From positions 101,381 through 165,380 of the forward strand of contig JAGCCO010000008.1 of NCBI GenBank assembly GCA_017651645.1: 64,000 nt of DNA, read 5' to 3'. This DNA is from Bacteroidales bacterium. Lineage in GTDB: Bacteria > Bacteroidota > Bacteroidia > Bacteroidales > F082. Below are positions 27,507-35,501 of this stretch, piece after piece; position 1 is the stretch's first letter; each line of letters starts with the position of its first letter. Below the pieces are notes generated by a model that was given only the letters and a program-made list of their open reading frames with translations, searched no databases and was not told where the DNA came from. Position numbers and translations under genes: made by a program.

Positions 27507-28400
27507 ATGAACAAAATCAGAGCCGCCGTAGTTGGTTACGGCAATGTGGGCCGCTTCGCGCTGGAAGCCTTGGAAGCCGCCCCCGACTTCGAAGTGGCGG
27601 GTATCGTCCGTCGCAATGCTAATAAAACTATTGAACTCTCTCAATACGAGGTTGTTAAAGACATCAAGGAACTGAAAGACGTGGATGTGGCCATCTTGGC
27701 ATGCCCCACGCGCAGCTGTCCCGATTATGCCAAACAAATCCTGCCTTTGGGTATCAACACTGTGGATTCTTTCGACATCCATACTTCCATCGTGGACTAC
27801 CGTCGCGAGCTGATGCCTATTAATAAAGAAACTAACACCGTCAGTGTCATCGCTGCCGGCTGGGACCCAGGCTCGGATTCCATCGTTCGCACTTTGATGC
27901 AGAGTCTGGCACCTAAGGGCTTGTCGTACACCAACTTCGGCCCAGGCATGTCGATGGGTCACAGCGTCTGTGTGCGCTCAAAGAAAGGTGTGAAAAATGC
28001 CCTTTCAGTAACCATCCCGTTGGGCGAAGGCATCCACCGCCGCATGGTGTATGTGGAACTGGAAGACGGTGCCACGCTCGAGCAGGTGACCAAAGACATC
28101 AAGGCTGACCCGTATTTTGCCAGCGACGAGACCCATGTGTTCGCCGTCGACAGCGTGGATGCAGTGCGCGATATGGGCCATGGAGTGAACTTGGTGCGCA
28201 AAGGTGTCTCGGGCAAGACCCAGAACCAACGCATGGAGTTCAACATGAGCATCAACAACCCCGCTTTGACGGGTCAGGTGCTGGTCAATGTGGCCCGTGC
28301 CTCGATGCGCCTGCAACCAGGCTGCTACACGATGGTTGAGATCCCTGTCATCGACATGCTGCCTGGCGAAAGGGAAGACCTGATCGCTCATTTGGTATAA
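27507..28400 (+). CDS. ddh: meso-Diaminopimelate D-dehydrogenase
   Basis: 297 residues. An NAD(P)-binding Rossmann start (IRAAVVGYGNVGRFALEAL) is followed by ILACPTRSCPDYAKQIL, TVDSFDIHTSI, VIAAGWDPGSDSIVRTLMQ, and the C-terminal substrate-binding part (FGPGMSMGHSVCVRS; EDLIAHLV). These are hallmarks of Ddh, which reductively aminates tetrahydrodipicolinate to meso-DAP in one NADPH-dependent step, bypassing the succinylase/acetylase routes of lysine and peptidoglycan synthesis. Length is normal. It lies between two GH3 genes, and a structured repeat element begins 7 bp after its stop. Confidence 0.95.
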   Translation: MNKIRAAVVGYGNVGRFALEALEAAPDFEVAGIVRRNANKTIELSQYEVVKDIKELKDVDVAILACPTRSCPDYAKQILPLGINTVDSFDIHTSIVDYRRELMPINKETNTVSVIAAGWDPGSDSIVRTLMQSLAPKGLSYTNFGPGMSMGHSVCVRSKKGVKNALSVTIPLGEGIHRRMVYVELEDGATLEQVTKDIKADPYFASDETHVFAVDSVDAVRDMGHGVNLVRKGVSGKTQNQRMEFNMSINNPALTGQVLVNVARASMRLQPGCYTMVEIPVIDMLPGEREDLIAHLV

Positions 28401-28407
28401 AAGGAAA

Positions 28408-28536
28408 CAAAACCTTCAAAACTTGCAAAACCAAAGGGAAACGTGGGCGGCTACACAACCGTGTCGCCGCCGGAAAGCCGCCGGTTGGCAGGCTTTCCCT
28501 AACCGAAAAGTGGTTTTGATGGTTTTGCAAGTTTTG
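28408..28536 (+). repeat. Structured intergenic element, copy 1 (triple CAAAAC boxes plus two hairpins)
   Basis: Three CAAAAC boxes start at 28408, 28417 and 28426, exactly 9 bp apart. Hairpin A at 28446-28471 has stem GGCGGC/GCCGCC plus ACAC/GTGT with loop AACC. Hairpin B at 28472-28498 has stem GGAAAGCC/GGCTTTCC plus GCC/GGC with loop GGTT, complementary to loop A. Three inverted GTTTTG boxes start at 28513, 28522 and 28531, again 9 bp apart. The element begins 7 bp after the ddh stop and ends 14 bp before the GH3 ATG. A second copy is at 61947-62078. It could be an intercistronic RNA structure or a small mobile repeat. Confidence 0.85.
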
Positions 28537-28550
28537 TGATAAAAAAAGAA

Positions 28551-30863
28551 ATGGATAGAAGACTACCTGTATTGTTAATTATCATGGTCTTGTTCTGTTC
28601 GTGCAACAAGAAGCAAGACAAGGTTGAGACTTTGCTCTCCCAAATGACCATTGAGGAAAAATGCGGTCAACTGAGCTGCCCCATAGGCTTCAACTTTTAC
28701 GGCAAGGATGGCGACTCCCTCTGGCTTGCCGACGATTTCCTTAGCATGATGGACACGATGCCGCTCGGTTCCTGCTGGGCGGTGCTTCGTGCCGACCCTT
28801 GGTCGCGGAAAACAGTGGAAACAGGTCTTCATCCAAAGGAATCGGCGAGGCTGTTGAACATGATGCAACGCCATGCCATGGAAAGCACCCGACTCGGCAT
28901 CCCCTTGCTGTTTTGCGAGGAAACGCCCCACGGCCACATGGCGGTGGGCACGACCGTTTTCCCGACGGGTATAGGCCAAGCTAGCACTTGGCACCTTGCC
29001 TTGCTTGAACAGATGGGTGAAGTAATGGGACAAGAGGTACGTCTGCAAGGCGCACAAATAGGCTATGGCCCTGTCTTAGACATTGCCCGCGACCCGAGGT
29101 GGTCGAGGGTGGAGGAGACGTATGGCGAAGATCCATATCTTTCAGGTGTTCTGGGTGCAGCAGTGGTGAAAGGCATGCAAAAACACGTCTGTGCCACTTT
29201 GAAACATTTGGCGGCATACGGCATTCCCCAAGGCGGACACAATGCCGCTACAGCAGAAGTCGGTCAGAACCGCTTGATGACAGATTACTTGCCTTCCTTT
29301 GAGAAAGCAATTGTTGAAGGCGGTGCCAAAACCGTGATGACTTCCTACAACACTATTGATGGTGTGCCATGTTCAGCCAATCAATGGCTACTTCAAGAGG
29401 TGTTGCGCAACTCTTGGGACTTCAAAGGTGTCGTTTTCTCCGACCTAAATGCCGTCAACGCCATTTATGCAACGCAACACGTGGCCGCCGACCCAGCTGA
29501 AGCCGCTGCCATGGCCTTGAAATCAGGTGTCGATATTGACTTGGGCGGTTACAACTATGGTGGTTTCTTGAAAGAAGCCCTGCAGCGTGGTCTCGTCACC
29601 GAAGCCGAAATCGATCGTGCGGTGCGTCATGTGCTGCAATTGAAACATGACCTAGGATTGTTCGACAACCCCTATGTTGACGAAGCCTTGGCTGAGGCTG
29701 AAGTCGGCACAGAGGAGAACGCTCATTTGGCCAAACAAGTCGCTTTGGAGTCCACAGTACTGCTGAAAAACGACGGTATTTTGCCCTTTGGCGATAAAAT
29801 AAAAAAGGTGGCCGTTATCGGGCCGAATGCCGACAATATGTACAACCAACTAGGCGACTACACTGCACCGCAAGACCCCGAGCGTATTGTCACCATGCTC
29901 GAAGGCATCCGTGAAAAGGGCAGGGCAGAGGTGCTGTATGCCAAAGGTTGTGCGGTGCGTGATGAGAACAATGCGAATATTGAGGAAGCGGTGAGAACGG
30001 CCCAAAAGGCTGATGTTGTGGTGCTTGTTGTGGGCGGTTCCTCAGCCCGTGATTTCAAGACAAGTTATGAAGACACAGGTGCCGCCATCGTTGACGAGCA
30101 TGTTTCCGACATGGACTGTGGAGAAGGCTACGACCGATCGACATTGAAACTATTGGGCAAGCAAGAGGAACTGATGCAACGCATCTACGCCACAGGTAAA
30201 CCCGTCGTGACGGTCTACATCCAAGGCCGACCTTTGGACATGAACCTCTCTGCCGAAAAGTCCAATGCCTTGCTGACGCTGTGGTATCCAGGCATGGAAG
30301 GCGGTTCCGCTTTGGCCGAGATTCTTTGGGGCGACTACAATCCCGCAGGCCGTCTGCCCATCTCGGTGCCGCGCTCGGTGGGACAGATTCCCGTGTATTA
30401 TTCCCAACCCGCCACAGGCGATTATGTGGAGGAATCCGCCAAGCCTTTGTTCCCCTTCGGCTATGGATTGAGTTATACTCAATTCGAATACAACGATTTG
30501 ACTGTAGAGACGCCGATTTATCGCGTCTCGAAAGGAAGAGATATTTCGAAATCCAACGATACCATTTGCAAAGTTACCTGCACGGTGAAAAACATCGGTT
30601 CTTTTGATGGCGATGAAGTCGTCCAACTCTACATTCGCGACGAGGTAGCCAGCATCGCACCTGCCTCAAAGTTGTTGAAAGGCTTCCAAAGAGTGTTTAT
30701 TAAAATAGGTGAGACCAAACAAGTCGTTTTCTATCTCACTGCGCGAGATTTCTCTGTCTATTCAAAGGAAAAAGGCTGGCATGTTGAGCCAGGCGAATTC
30801 ACTGTTATGGTAGGTGGAAGCTCGGAAAACACTGTGCTTTCCCAACGTTTCGAAGTGAGATAA
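28551..30863 (+). CDS. Glycoside hydrolase family 3 lipoprotein
   Basis: 770 residues from the ATG at 28551; an in-frame GTG at 28536 exists but falls in the repeat element. The N-terminus is a lipoprotein signal (MDRRLPVLLIIMVLFCSCN). The GH3 barrel has QIGYGPVLDIARDPRWSRVEETYGEDP in two parts, KHLAAYGIPQGGHN, and the nucleophile Asp in GVVFSDLNAVNA; the second domain has ESTVLLKNDGILPF, and an FN3-like end has FPFGYGLSYTQFEY. It differs clearly from the other GH3 here, so the two probably act on different linkages. It should be anchored in the outer membrane or facing the periplasm. It is convergent with the next gene, with no space between the stop codons. Confidence 0.92.
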   Translation: MDRRLPVLLIIMVLFCSCNKKQDKVETLLSQMTIEEKCGQLSCPIGFNFYGKDGDSLWLADDFLSMMDTMPLGSCWAVLRADPWSRKTVETGLHPKESARLLNMMQRHAMESTRLGIPLLFCEETPHGHMAVGTTVFPTGIGQASTWHLALLEQMGEVMGQEVRLQGAQIGYGPVLDIARDPRWSRVEETYGEDPYLSGVLGAAVVKGMQKHVCATLKHLAAYGIPQGGHNAATAEVGQNRLMTDYLPSFEKAIVEGGAKTVMTSYNTIDGVPCSANQWLLQEVLRNSWDFKGVVFSDLNAVNAIYATQHVAADPAEAAAMALKSGVDIDLGGYNYGGFLKEALQRGLVTEAEIDRAVRHVLQLKHDLGLFDNPYVDEALAEAEVGTEENAHLAKQVALESTVLLKNDGILPFGDKIKKVAVIGPNADNMYNQLGDYTAPQDPERIVTMLEGIREKGRAEVLYAKGCAVRDENNANIEEAVRTAQKADVVVLVVGGSSARDFKTSYEDTGAAIVDEHVSDMDCGEGYDRSTLKLLGKQEELMQRIYATGKPVVTVYIQGRPLDMNLSAEKSNALLTLWYPGMEGGSALAEILWGDYNPAGRLPISVPRSVGQIPVYYSQPATGDYVEESAKPLFPFGYGLSYTQFEYNDLTVETPIYRVSKGRDISKSNDTICKVTCTVKNIGSFDGDEVVQLYIRDEVASIAPASKLLKGFQRVFIKIGETKQVVFYLTARDFSVYSKEKGWHVEPGEFTVMVGGSSENTVLSQRFEVR

Positions 30864-32327
30864 TCAACTCACCTTCACATTCACAATACCGTTTCTGTCG
30901 CAGCGCACCACGATGCGCTTGTATTCGGTCTTGCCCTCGTAGACGCATTGGATGACGAAGGTGATGTGGTAGACCTTCTTGCCTTCGATGGGCTTGTAAT
31001 TGTTGTCTTCCCAGGTGCCCGAAAGCGGGAAGCTCGGGTTATCCATCTTACGCGTGTATTCCGTAAGGTTGTAACGCAAGATGTCATTGATACCCCTGAG
31101 CGGATAAGGGCTGGCCTTGGCCAATTCGCTGGGCCAGAGCTGCACCTTTTTGCGGAAGAGCAGCACCTTCTCGTCCTTGCCGCTCACCTCGGCGAAGAGA
31201 GGGTTGCGGCTGCGCAGTTCAATCACCTCGGGGATGATCTTGTCGCTGTCAATGAAGTCGACACTGTCCTTGCTCCAGCCGATGTACTTGTTCTTGACGC
31301 GGAAATCGGTACGCGTGTCAAATACCTTGTTGCTGACACGTTTGGCAAAGAAAAGCCGCAGCCAGTCTTTCAGCCTGTCCTTGAACATATAGCTGATCAC
31401 CAAAGCGATAAGGAAAGGCAAGGTGAAGTTGCCGTATCGTTGCTGGAAGAAGAACGACGACAATGTGGCCACAACCATGGCGGCACCTGCAGCAAGGCTG
31501 TATAAGATTTGTTCCACCAAGAAAGTGTTCTTGCGTTTGGTGGCATTGAGGTAAAGGTCGCTCTCGGTAAATTTCTTCAGCAGGCTGGCACGAAAGACAA
31601 AGTCCTCGTTGCCTTTTTCGTCGTCAGTTTTCACGCATAGGTATCCTTTTTGTTCCCTATATGATCTTTCGTTGAATAGTACTTCTTTGAAAAGTGTTTC
31701 AAGTCGTGGATAATCCTCAGGATGCTTCATCCTGATGCTGTCGCGGAGACGGTAGGCATATTTCTCCATGACATTGCTCAGGAACTCATCGCCGTACGCA
31801 AAGACTTGCCGTGTCCTGTCGGTCGCGTTTTGGTCGTTCAGCTGATGCATCAATCCACGGAATCGATTAAGTATTATACAACCATCATCAAGGAATTGAT
31901 GGCATGAAGTCATCCTTTGGGTTGCATCAGTCTGTTGAGAGATGGCAAGACACTCATCGCGGAAAGCGCTTTTGGAAATGGCGCAATACATCCTGATGGA
32001 ATGGATGAGGTCTTGCGTATCGTCAGGCGCGATGTGCAGGTCTCTGAAATTGGTGATGAGTGATTTGTTTGGCAGCAGTTCCTCGTCGTTGGCCAATTCG
32101 TGGAGGCTATATGAAGGTGTGATCAACCTGACGCCCGACTTGAGGTCACGGTAGAAGTCATCTTTGCTGTACTTGGCCGCGTTGATGTCGAGACTGTTAG
32201 GCACAAAAATCCATGTGTTCATCACGAAGTCACAGTATTTCATGGGTTTTGTGGCTTTTTCTGTGTTGAATCCTACCTTAAACTCTAAGGTGAACTTGTC
32301 GTGGATTTTTGTGATCAGGTCAATCAT
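30864..32327 (-). CDS. Uncharacterised membrane protein with two helices
   Basis: 487 residues, family not recognised. No signal peptide; residues about 1-265 look soluble and alpha-rich with charged segments (DYPRLETLFKEVLFNERSYREQKGYLCVK). Two membrane helices follow near 277-320 (VEQILYSLAAGAAMVVATLS and FTLPFLIALVISYMF). The C-terminal 165 residues are soluble with beta strands (KVYHITFVIQCVYEGKTEYKRIVVRC). Such N-in hairpin proteins are common in Bacteroidetes as uncharacterised cytoplasmic-membrane proteins. Its start overlaps the end of the PlsC-like gene by 4 bp, so the two are probably translated together. Confidence 0.75.
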   Translation of the reverse strand: MIDLITKIHDKFTLEFKVGFNTEKATKPMKYCDFVMNTWIFVPNSLDINAAKYSKDDFYRDLKSGVRLITPSYSLHELANDEELLPNKSLITNFRDLHIAPDDTQDLIHSIRMYCAISKSAFRDECLAISQQTDATQRMTSCHQFLDDGCIILNRFRGLMHQLNDQNATDRTRQVFAYGDEFLSNVMEKYAYRLRDSIRMKHPEDYPRLETLFKEVLFNERSYREQKGYLCVKTDDEKGNEDFVFRASLLKKFTESDLYLNATKRKNTFLVEQILYSLAAGAAMVVATLSSFFFQQRYGNFTLPFLIALVISYMFKDRLKDWLRLFFAKRVSNKVFDTRTDFRVKNKYIGWSKDSVDFIDSDKIIPEVIELRSRNPLFAEVSGKDEKVLLFRKKVQLWPSELAKASPYPLRGINDILRYNLTEYTRKMDNPSFPLSGTWEDNNYKPIEGKKVYHITFVIQCVYEGKTEYKRIVVRCDRNGIVNVKVS

Positions 32328-32896
32328 TTTTCAGCGTTTCTGTTTTGTTCGTCAAGGTTGAAGCCTTCGGGATGCTTGGCTTTGATGTCTTTGTAATAGT
32401 CCCAAATCTCAGCCAGGTCTTTTTCGTAATCACCTGTGGGATAGAAAATTCTTTCAATGCCGCAATACCTCTTTTTGTAGTCGATAAAGCCAAGCACAAT
32501 CGGCACCTTTGCGCCTTCAGCAATGACATAGAAGCCTTTCTTCCAATGGTTGACGGCTTTTCTAGTGCCTTCAGGACAGATGACAAGATGTGTGTCCTTG
32601 TTTTGGCTGAACATGTCTATCATTTGTTCCACGAGGTGGTTCTGATGGCCACGGTTGACGGGGATGCCGCCCATTTTCTTCAGAATCCAGCCGATTACAG
32701 GCTTGAAGAACTCCTTCTTCATCATCACCTTGAACTTGATGCCGTAAGACCAATAGAATCCCAATCCGACAAAGAAGTCTTCAATCGCGGTGTGGGGTGC
32801 CACAATGCAGACCGCGTTACCTAAGTCGGAAGGGGCCTTGTTTACTGTTTTCCAGCCACCTAGTTTGAGTCCAATTTTACCAAGTAGTTTTTTCAT
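32324..32896 (-). CDS. PlsC-like 1-acyl-sn-glycerol-3-phosphate acyltransferase
   Basis: 190 residues. The acyltransferase motif HX4D is seen as APHTAIEDFF near residue 33, and the later motif as VICPEGTRKAVNHWKKG near 110-125, with GGIPVNRG between them. These proteins move an acyl chain to lysophosphatidate or a similar acceptor at the inner membrane. The short length and missing N-terminal helix fit the small Bacteroidetes versions, which may instead acylate ornithine or other lipids. An operon with the 487-residue membrane protein is likely because the genes overlap. A heptamer array begins right at the upstream edge of the ATG. Confidence 0.88.
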   Translation of the reverse strand: MKKLLGKIGLKLGGWKTVNKAPSDLGNAVCIVAPHTAIEDFFVGLGFYWSYGIKFKVMMKKEFFKPVIGWILKKMGGIPVNRGHQNHLVEQMIDMFSQNKDTHLVICPEGTRKAVNHWKKGFYVIAEGAKVPIVLGFIDYKKRYCGIERIFYPTGDYEKDLAEIWDYYKDIKAKHPEGFNLDEQNRNAEK

Positions 32897-32898
32897 AA

Positions 32899-32926
32899 TT
32901 AAGAATGTAGAATTAAGAATGCAGAA
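32899..32926 (-). repeat. Tandem heptamer array (TTCTNNA x4, minus orientation)
   Basis: Read on the plus strand: TTAAGAA, TGTAGAA, TTAAGAA, TGCAGAA in perfect 7-bp register. It is the inverse orientation of the arrays at 33310 and 35451. Confidence 0.75.
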
Positions 32927-32951
32927 TGATTTAAAGGTTAGCTTCTGATGT

Positions 32952-33293
32952 TTACCGGTTTTTCAGAATTGCGACTAAAATACTGATTATTTCTTCGCAC
33001 TTATTGTTCAATTCTTCAAATCTCTCATCTGTTAAATAATCTGTTGCATGCAAAATATCTAACCAAAAACTTGTTTCACTTGCCTCTTTTAAAGCAATAT
33101 TCATCTTTGCATAGAAATCTGCTTTGCTTTGTCCTCTTACACCTTCAGCAACATTTGCTCCAACACTAGTTCCTGAACGCAGAATTTGTTTTGACATAAT
33201 AAACTCATGCTTTTCTTCGCATAACCATTGATAAGTCCTGACAATATCAATTGCAAAATCCCTACTTTTCCTTTTAATCACATTATCTTCCAT
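32952..33293 (-). CDS. Four-helix-bundle protein (23S rRNA intervening-sequence type)
   Basis: 113 residues. The order KSRDFAIDIVRTYQWLCEEK, ILRSGTSVGANVAEGVRGQS, FYAKMNIALKEASETSFWLD and a last helix LNNKCEEIISILVAILKNR is typical of the widespread four-helix-bundle family first noticed in rRNA intervening sequences. The molecular role is not known. No rRNA is near, as is usual for chromosomal members in this phylum. The gene is flanked on both sides by inverted TTCTRCA-type heptamer arrays. Confidence 0.88.
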   Translation of the reverse strand: MEDNVIKRKSRDFAIDIVRTYQWLCEEKHEFIMSKQILRSGTSVGANVAEGVRGQSKADFYAKMNIALKEASETSFWLDILHATDYLTDERFEELNNKCEEIISILVAILKNR

Positions 33294-33309
33294 AAATGCT
33301 TAAGTTTTA

Positions 33310-33351
33310 TTCTACATTCTGCATTCTGCATTCTACATTCTACATTCTACA
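33310..33351 (+). repeat. Tandem heptamer array (TTCTRCA x6)
   Basis: TTCTACA, TTCTGCA, TTCTGCA, TTCTACA, TTCTACA, TTCTACA in perfect register fill the gap between the four-helix-bundle gene and the M13 peptidase stop. Confidence 0.85.
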
Positions 33352-33358
33352 TAAATAA

Positions 33359-35404
33359 TTACCAAATTGCTGCACGCTCTTCCGGAGCAATATACATTTT
33401 GTTTCCAGGTTGGATGTCGAAAGCCTCATAGAAGTGCGGCATCGAGCCGAGGGTACGGTTTACACGGGCTTCAGCGGGTGAGTGCACGTCGGTCTTCACT
33501 TGGCGTTCGATGTACTTGTCGCGCGAGTTGTTGCGCCAGATGGTACCGTAGCTGATGAAGAAGCGCTGAGCAGGAGTGTATCCGTCGATGCTTTGGTTGG
33601 CCTTGGCCTCATCGGTCATCTGGTAAGCATCCCATGCCACATTAAGACCACCGAGGTCAGCGATGTTCTCGCCGAGAGTGAGTTGACCGTTGATTTGATA
33701 GCCTCTCACATTGAATTCGTCGAAGAGCTTCACAAGTTGTTGGGTGCGTTCGGCAAACTTGGCAGCATCTTCTTCGGTCCACCAGTTGTTGAGGTTGCCC
33801 TTCTCGTCGTACTTGCAGCCTTGGTCGTCGAAGCCGTGGGTCATCTCATGGCCAATCACCACACCGATGCCACCGTAGTTGACAGCGTCGTCTGCATCCA
33901 TGTTGAAGAAGGGAGGTTGAAGGATGGCGGCGGGGAACACGATTTCGTTCATTTCGGGGCTGTAGTAGGCATTAACAGTCTGCGGGGTCATGAACCATTC
34001 TTCCTTGTCGACGGGCTTGCCGATTTTGGCCATTTCCCTCTCGTTTTCGAAACGGATGGCGCGGTGCACATTCTCGAAATACGAATCAGGTGTGACTTCA
34101 TACTTGCTGTAGTCCTTCCACTTGTCGGGATATCCGATTTTCACGTTGAAGGCATCGAGCTTGACGAGAGCCTTGGCTTTGGTTTCTTCGCTCATCCAGT
34201 CGAGGTTCTTGATGCGCTCACCAAGAGCAATACGAAGGTTGCCAACAAGGTTCAGCATACGCTCCTTGGCCTCGGCAGGGAAGTGCTTTTCCACATAGAG
34301 TTGACCGATGGCTTCGCCCAGGCAACCCGAAGTGGCGTCAAGGATGCGGCGCCAACGAGGCTGCTGCACTTCCTGACCGTAGAGGTAGTTGCCATAGAAG
34401 CTGAAGTTCTCAGCATCGAGGTCGCTGCTCAACATGGAGGCACTGCCGTGGATGACCTTCCAACGCAGGTAGTCCTTAAGGGTATTGAGGTCAGTGTTGA
34501 GGATGATTTTGTCCATAGCGGCCATGAAGTCGGGCATACCCACGTTAAGGCTTTCGATCATCGGGGCTCCAGCGTTCTTGAAATAGGTGTTCCAATCGAA
34601 GTTGGGCGTTGTCTTCTGCAATTCGACAAGCGTCCTCATGTTGTAAGTCTTGTCGGGGTCGCGGCGTTCCACGCGGGTCATTGAGTTGGTGGCTAGTTTG
34701 GTCTCAAGGGCAAGGATGCGCTTGGCCTTGTCGGCAGCGGCTTCCGGTTCGGTGCCGGTGAGTTCAAACATCTTGGCGACATGTTCGACGTATTTGTCGC
34801 GCATCTCTTGCGACTCTTCAACGAGATAGTCGTCACGGTCGGTCAGGCTCAAGCCACCTTGATAAAGGTGCATGATGACCATTTCGGCATTTTTCGGGTC
34901 GGGGCTACCGCCTGCTCCAAAGAAACCACCGATGCCTTCGCTGTGGAGCTTGCCTAAAAGCTCAGCCAGTTGGGTCTTGTCGTTAAGGTTGTCGATCATC
35001 TCGAAATAGGGCTTCAGCTCGCTGTAGCCGCGCTCGTCGATGGCGACGGTGTCCATGCCAGCGTTGTAGAAGTCACGGATTTTCTGAGCCACGCTACCTT
35101 GTTGTGCTGTGGTGTCTTGTGAAACCTCATCGATGATACCTTGGATGAGAAGCTCGTTGTGTTGGTCGATTTCCGTGAAGGCTCCGTAGGTGGAGTATTC
35201 TTCTGGAATCGGGTTGTTCTTCAACCACTCGTTGTTGACGAAGCGGAAGAAATCCTCAGCCGGGTTGATTTCGGTGTCCATGTTGCTCAGCTCGATGGCG
35301 GGAACAACTTCTTTCTTGGGTTCAGGTGTTTCGGCTGTCTTTTGTCCACAGCCTGCTGCCACTGTACAAATAATCGTCATGGCTACAATGTGTTTTTTCT
35401 TCAT
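33359..35404 (-). CDS. M13-family zinc metallopeptidase lipoprotein (PepO/neprilysin-like)
   Basis: 681 residues. A lipoprotein signal (MKKKHIVAMTIICTVAAGCGQ, lipobox AAGC) leads to the M13 N-terminal domain (NPAEDFFRFVNNEWLKNNPIP). The zinc-binding HEMTH in GVVIGHEMTHGFDDQG lies near residue 520, the third ligand in ENIADLGGLNVAWDAY near 580, and NAYYSPEMNEIVFPAAILQPP precedes them. Length is normal. It probably degrades peptides in the periplasm or at the cell surface. The gap upstream holds octamer and heptamer repeat arrays rather than a clear promoter. Confidence 0.95.
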   Translation of the reverse strand: MKKKHIVAMTIICTVAAGCGQKTAETPEPKKEVVPAIELSNMDTEINPAEDFFRFVNNEWLKNNPIPEEYSTYGAFTEIDQHNELLIQGIIDEVSQDTTAQQGSVAQKIRDFYNAGMDTVAIDERGYSELKPYFEMIDNLNDKTQLAELLGKLHSEGIGGFFGAGGSPDPKNAEMVIMHLYQGGLSLTDRDDYLVEESQEMRDKYVEHVAKMFELTGTEPEAAADKAKRILALETKLATNSMTRVERRDPDKTYNMRTLVELQKTTPNFDWNTYFKNAGAPMIESLNVGMPDFMAAMDKIILNTDLNTLKDYLRWKVIHGSASMLSSDLDAENFSFYGNYLYGQEVQQPRWRRILDATSGCLGEAIGQLYVEKHFPAEAKERMLNLVGNLRIALGERIKNLDWMSEETKAKALVKLDAFNVKIGYPDKWKDYSKYEVTPDSYFENVHRAIRFENEREMAKIGKPVDKEEWFMTPQTVNAYYSPEMNEIVFPAAILQPPFFNMDADDAVNYGGIGVVIGHEMTHGFDDQGCKYDEKGNLNNWWTEEDAAKFAERTQQLVKLFDEFNVRGYQINGQLTLGENIADLGGLNVAWDAYQMTDEAKANQSIDGYTPAQRFFISYGTIWRNNSRDKYIERQVKTDVHSPAEARVNRTLGSMPHFYEAFDIQPGNKMYIAPEERAAIW

Positions 35405-35412
35405 TACTATTT

Positions 35413-35442
35413 ATTTAAAGATTTAGGATTCAAAGATTTAAA
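35413..35442 (+). repeat. GATTYAAA-type octamer array
   Basis: ATTTAAAG, ATTTAGG, ATTCAAAG, ATTTAAA follow at 7-8 bp intervals between the M13 gene and the heptamer array. A similar array is at 47796-47826. Confidence 0.65.
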
Positions 35443-35450
35443 ATTCCCCA

Positions 35451-35499
35451 TTCTACATTCTTAATTCTGCATTCAGCATTCAGCATTCTACATTCCACA
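35451..35499 (+). repeat. Tandem heptamer array (TTCNNNA x7)
   Basis: TTCTACA, TTCTTAA, TTCTGCA, TTCAGCA, TTCAGCA, TTCTACA, TTCCACA without a break; the array ends 2 bp before the dnaX stop. Confidence 0.85.
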
Positions 35500-35501
35500 T
35501 T

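Noticed and set aside
28348..28530. Possible small peptide shared by both structured elements (PTGGFPAATRL on one strand)
   Set aside because: Differences between the copies include non-synonymous changes and the pair change that keeps the hairpin; structure explains the conservation better than coding.
33482..34684. 400-codon frame antisense to the M13 peptidase
   Set aside because: It follows from codon bias of the sense gene and shows no recognisable motif.
32899..35499. CRISPR array
   Set aside because: Units are 7 bp in direct register without spacers, and no cas gene is present.
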